DNA from: Ponticaulis profundi
Lineage (GTDB): Bacteria > Pseudomonadota > Alphaproteobacteria > Caulobacterales > Hyphomonadaceae
Length of the DNA stretch: 64,000 nucleotides
Assembly (NCBI RefSeq): GCF_042659465.1
Contig: NZ_JBHSSW010000005.1
Coordinates: 62,001 to 126,000, forward strand
Direction: 5' to 3'
The notes under the pieces were generated by a model. It was not told the origin of the DNA. It saw only the letters and a program-made list of their open reading frames with translations, and made no database searches. How positions within the stretch are numbered: the first letter of the stretch is position 1; every line of letters begins with the position of its first letter. Positions 63,822 through 64,000 of the stretch are shown piece by piece. Made by a program: the position numbers and the translations under genes.

Positions 63822-64000
63822 CTAGAACTTGATCATGCCGGAGACAAACCCGATCACGACCAGAATTGCGACAGCGACCGCCTGAACAATCACACGCAGG
63901 CGCATCAGCTTGTTCGAACGCGACGCCTGTTTCGGGTCTGCGCGAACGAGATTCACAATCCCCATCAGGAGAATGATGACGAGCAGCGCCATGGCGCAGT
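63822..64000 (-). CDS. Twin transmembrane helix small protein (5' end at window edge)
   Basis: At least 56 residues from an internal ATG at 63992; the frame stays open to the window edge so the true start may lie beyond. It has two hydrophobic helices (ALLVIILLMGIVNLV and VIVQAVAVAILVVIGFV) joined by a basic loop with SNKLMRLRV, the HIG1-like twin-TM protein that usually precedes pduO in alphaproteobacteria. Function is unknown; HIG1 relatives associate with respiratory complexes. Confidence 0.8.
   Translation of the reverse strand, partial: CAMALLVIILLMGIVNLVRADPKQASRSNKLMRLRVIVQAVAVAILVVIGFVSGMIKF

Overview
The window is a chromosomal segment of a Gram-negative alphaproteobacterium, most like the Hyphomonadaceae/Maricaulales/Caulobacterales. 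Pointers are the argH-lptM-lysA-TIGR02302 operon, the divergent tlpA/argH pair, the twin-transmembrane protein next to a PduO-type cobalamin adenosyltransferase and etfBA, the chorismate-mutase-like/hisC/tyrC cluster, ftsEX followed by DUF218, plsC and DUF2125 genes, a large Oar-like TonB-dependent receptor and a phasin-like protein. This placement is inferred from gene content and synteny remembered from those groups, not from a search. I saw no rRNA or tRNA gene, no CRISPR array and no recognisable insertion sequence.

Layout. 1-4.7 kb: the class Ia ribonucleotide reductase subunits nrdA (3' end only) and nrdB, separated by an LpxR-like outer-membrane gene, a membrane protein and a lipoprotein. 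4.7-14.8 kb: a PstS-type lipoprotein, then polyamine genes (ornithine decarboxylase-like enzyme, agmatine deiminase, N-carbamoylputrescine amidase, speD) interleaved with murI, a phasin-HhH fusion and a 1050-residue TonB receptor. 14.9-28.2 kb: GT39-type glycosyltransferase, msrA, the pbpC/alpha-2-macroglobulin pair, an HI0933-type flavoprotein and a hybrid histidine kinase. 28.4-33 kb: cupin, gloB, methyltransferase, P-II protein, soluble transhydrogenase and TlpA. 33-38.7 kb: argH-lptM-lysA-TIGR02302. 38.7-47 kb: hpt, a zinc-ribbon protein with a His/Asp-rich tail, ftsEX-DUF218-plsC-DUF2125, and the tyrC/hisC/chorismate-mutase-like cluster. 47.4-64 kb: hbd, then about 12 kb of more variable content (outer-membrane protein, DLH hydrolase, katG, Baeyer-Villiger-type monooxygenase, Zur-box COG0523 GTPase, a 1 kb gene-poor gap and a SIR2-HerA defence pair), then etfA, etfB, a membrane protein, pduO and a twin-TM protein.

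The best candidate for an interesting system is the SIR2 NADase / HerA ATPase pair at 57619-60346. It is visibly lower in G+C than its flanks and follows a gap holding a 43-base imperfect direct repeat. It lies between etfA and hbd, genes that are usually adjacent in relatives, so the segment looks acquired. SIR2-HerA as a type is already described as anti-phage defence; what is new here is the instance and its setting. Other points of note are a convincing Zur operator in front of the COG0523 GTPase, tandem 11-base-periodic heptamers in front of the TonB receptor, a perfect palindrome in front of the phasin gene, and a zinc-ribbon protein ending in a 13-histidine acidic tail.

Start codons were chosen by hand from Shine-Dalgarno spacing and family N-termini. 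Where they differ from the longest reading frame, this is stated.
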